From contig JAQYVG010000059.1 of NCBI GenBank assembly GCA_030145595.1, positions 1 through 14,539 on the forward strand: 14,539 nucleotides of DNA, in the 5' to 3' direction. Position 1 is the stretch's first letter. The number at the start of each line of letters is the position of its first letter. Shown piece after piece: positions 13,204-14,539 of the stretch. This stretch comes from Desulfobacterales bacterium (GTDB lineage Bacteria > Desulfobacterota > Desulfobacteria > Desulfobacterales > UBA11574). The notes beneath the pieces were generated by a model. That model saw nothing but the letters and a program-made list of their open reading frames with translations, made no database searches and had not been told where the DNA came from. The translations under genes were made by a program, and so were the position numbers.

Positions 13204-13875
13204 ATGAGGCGTCTTCTTGTTACAATAGACGGGCCTGCCGGTGCAGGCAAAACAACGGTAAGCCGGATGCTGGCCCATCGTCTGGCTTACAAATATATCG
13301 ATACCGGTGCGCTGTACAGAGGGGTCGCGTTAGCGGCTATATCAGCAGGATTAAATGCAGACGATGATGAAGGCCTTGAAAAGCTGTGCCGCACTCTGAA
13401 AATCAAATTTGTAACAGGCGATCAAGGTTTGCGCCTATTATCGAATGATGTGGATATTACGGATAAAATCCGTACGCCTGAAATAACCATGTTTGCTTCG
13501 GCGGTTTCCGCCAGACCGGTAGTCAGAGGGTACCTTTTGGACTTGCAAAGGGAAATGGGACAGGAAAAAGGCGTTGTTTTCGAAGGGCGAGATATGGGTA
13601 CTGTGGTGTTCCCGGATGCTGATTTAAAGTTTTACCTGGATGCATCTCATAAAACAAGGTCTCTCAGGCGATACCAGGAATTAGCAGCCAAAACCCAACA
13701 GACCTTGGAGGAAGTTGAGAGGGATATGGGCAAGCGGGATAAAAATGACAGCACCAGAGATTTGGCACCCTTGAAACCTGCCAAGGATGCGATAATAATA
13801 GATTCTACTAAACTTTCTGTCAAAGCGGTTGTCGAATTAATGTTGTCTAATATTTTCATAAGAAATTCGGGTTAA
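13204..13875 (+). CDS. cmk: Cytidylate (CMP/dCMP) kinase
   Basis: A 223-residue nucleoside monophosphate kinase that phosphorylates CMP and dCMP with ATP. The P-loop GPAGAGKT is at 10-17, DTGALYRG at 33-40, the CMP-binding FASAVSARPVVR at 97-108, EGRDMGTVVFPDADLKFYL at 127-145 and the LID segment RDKNDSTRD at 178-186. The start is four bases after the hisC stop, with the GGAG of its ribosome site inside the hisC end (about 13185). Length and motifs are normal. It is followed after 126 bp by the probable rpsA, an ancient cmk-rpsA neighbourhood. Confidence 0.96.
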   Translation: MRRLLVTIDGPAGAGKTTVSRMLAHRLAYKYIDTGALYRGVALAAISAGLNADDDEGLEKLCRTLKIKFVTGDQGLRLLSNDVDITDKIRTPEITMFASAVSARPVVRGYLLDLQREMGQEKGVVFEGRDMGTVVFPDADLKFYLDASHKTRSLRRYQELAAKTQQTLEEVERDMGKRDKNDSTRDLAPLKPAKDAIIIDSTKLSVKAVVELMLSNIFIRNSG

Positions 13876-13947
13876 CGAGTGCGTCAAACAGCTTGTAAAA
13901 ATAATCGTTGTTTTTTCAAAATGAGTCTGATATCTACGTCGGTTATG

Positions 13948-13990
13948 CTGCCGCAGGCAGAGTATAGTATAAAAAAAAATGGTTAGGGGG
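13948..13990 (+). promoter_or_regulatory. Leader hairpin, -10-like site and ribosome site before the 14002 gene
   Basis: CTGCC-GCA-GGCAG (13948-13960) forms a small hairpin. TATAGT (13963-13968) is a good -10 hexamer but has no clear -35. AGGGGG (13985-13990) is the ribosome site, 11 bases before the ATG. A secondary promoter inside the cmk-rpsA space is plausible. Confidence 0.35.
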
Positions 13991-14001
13991 TATTTTGTTT
14001 A

Positions 14002-14539
14002 ATGGATAATCTTGAAAAAAACGATTCAACTAAAGAGTTAGAGCAAAAACAATCTTCTGAGGAGCCTGTTCAGACAAAATCAGACGCTGTTGATATGCAG
14101 TCAATAGAAGAAACTGATGCAGATACATCCGTTGATAATGTGTCATCGGAAACAGTACAGGATCTGAGCGAAAAGACGGATGAAGCCCAAGTAACGACTG
14201 ATGCTTTAGAGGAAGTCCAAACTGTGTCTGACACTGAAGAGGAGGTTCAAGCGACAACGAACGATATCGAAGAACCTCAAGCAGCAGGTGATGTTGCGGA
14301 AAAAGAACAGGAAGTCGTTGATACTTCAGAACAGGAAGCCGTTGATACTTCAGAACAGGAAGCCGTTGATACTTCAGAACAGGAAGCCGTTGATACTTCA
14401 GAACAGGAAGCCGCTGATACTTCAGAACAGGAAGCCGCTGATACTTCAGAACAGGAAACCGCTGATACTTCAGAACAGGAAGCCGTTGATACTTCAGAAC
14501 AGGAAACCGCTGATACTTCAGAACAGGAAGCCGTTGATA
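14002..14539 (+). CDS. Acidic repeat-bearing N-terminus, probable ribosomal protein S1 (partial)
   Basis: The frame opens at ATG 14002 after AGGGGG and stays open to the window edge (179 codons). The visible part is entirely low-complexity, Glu/Asp/Thr/Ser/Gln-rich and strongly acidic, and is almost certainly disordered. Residues 1-103 contain degenerate forms of the later repeat (EEVQTVSDTEEEVQATTNDIEEPQ). From residue 104 an 8-residue unit, EAVDTSEQ or EAADTSEQ, repeats without interruption to the edge. No Lys or Arg occurs in the repeat. No S1 domain is yet visible, so the name rests only on position after cmk, where rpsA (sometimes after ispH) is expected. Alternatives are another acidic-tailed protein or a surface protein, though no signal peptide is seen. 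Confidence 0.6.
   Translation, partial: MDNLEKNDSTKELEQKQSSEEPVQTKSDAVDMQSIEETDADTSVDNVSSETVQDLSEKTDEAQVTTDALEEVQTVSDTEEEVQATTNDIEEPQAAGDVAEKEQEVVDTSEQEAVDTSEQEAVDTSEQEAVDTSEQEAADTSEQEAADTSEQETADTSEQEAVDTSEQETADTSEQEAVD
14311..14539 (+). repeat. 24-bp in-frame tandem repeat
   Basis: Nine full 24-base units (starts 14311, 14335, 14359 and so on to 14503) plus 13 bases of a tenth run off the window end. Units differ at only three positions (GAAGTC/GAAGCC/GAAACC and GTT/GCT), while the TGATACTTCAGAACAG part is invariant. The phase preserves the reading frame. Such near-identity indicates recent expansion by slippage or unequal exchange. Confidence 0.95.

Overview
The window looks like a chromosomal segment of a strictly anaerobic, probably sulfate-reducing Desulfobacterota bacterium (Desulfobacterales-like). 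This rests on a ferredoxin-dependent 2-oxoacid oxidoreductase operon with a dedicated P-loop ATPase upstream, a hisC-cmk pair leading into a probable rpsA, moderate GC content, and long intergenic spaces filled with several families of inverted and tandem repeats. The lineage is an inference from gene content and general family knowledge; no rRNA or tRNA gene was seen to settle it.

Layout. Positions 1-619 hold no gene, only hairpins and one end of a dispersed repeat. Positions 620-1764 (minus strand) carry an RHH-type antitoxin, an overlapping MazF/PemK-type toxin and the collapsed remnant of a DEAD/DEAH helicase whose first and last parts remain but whose centre is gone. Next come two plus-strand housekeeping genes, der (ribosome-assembly GTPase) and rarA (replication-associated AAA+ ATPase). 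They are separated by a hairpin and a 12-unit heptamer tandem repeat whose 3' edge lies against the Shine-Dalgarno sequence and TTG start of rarA. A 600-bp spacer follows with a near-consensus promoter, a strong hairpin and a 203-bp element with terminal inverted repeats. After it lie a 193-residue protein of unknown function with a recombinase-like C-terminus and, convergent to it, gmd (GDP-mannose 4,6-dehydratase) with its own strong promoter.

An 808-bp spacer between gmd and the next gene holds a promoter-like site, duplicated hairpins, a large inverted repeat, a terminator-like hairpin with no upstream gene, and a second copy of the inverted-repeat element. The energy-metabolism block runs from 8106 to 11793: P-loop ATPase, ferredoxin-like subunit (D), then A, B and C subunits of a 2-oxoacid:ferredoxin oxidoreductase. 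A 184-bp element with perfect 35-bp inverted arms separates this block from hisC and cmk. The window ends inside a very acidic open frame, probably the start of ribosomal protein S1, which runs into a 24-bp in-frame tandem repeat.

Functionally, most genes are core: ribosome assembly (Der), replication-fork maintenance (RarA), histidine synthesis (HisC), CMP phosphorylation (Cmk) and CoA-dependent oxidative decarboxylation of 2-oxoacids with reduction of ferredoxin (KorDABC/Vor). The accessory character lies at the left edge (toxin-antitoxin plus helicase ruin) and in the non-coding repeats. I found no clear evidence for a complete novel defence or mobile system. The most unusual material is the layered repeat content, a possible orphan transcription unit at about 7485-7882, and the expanding acidic repeat at the right edge.
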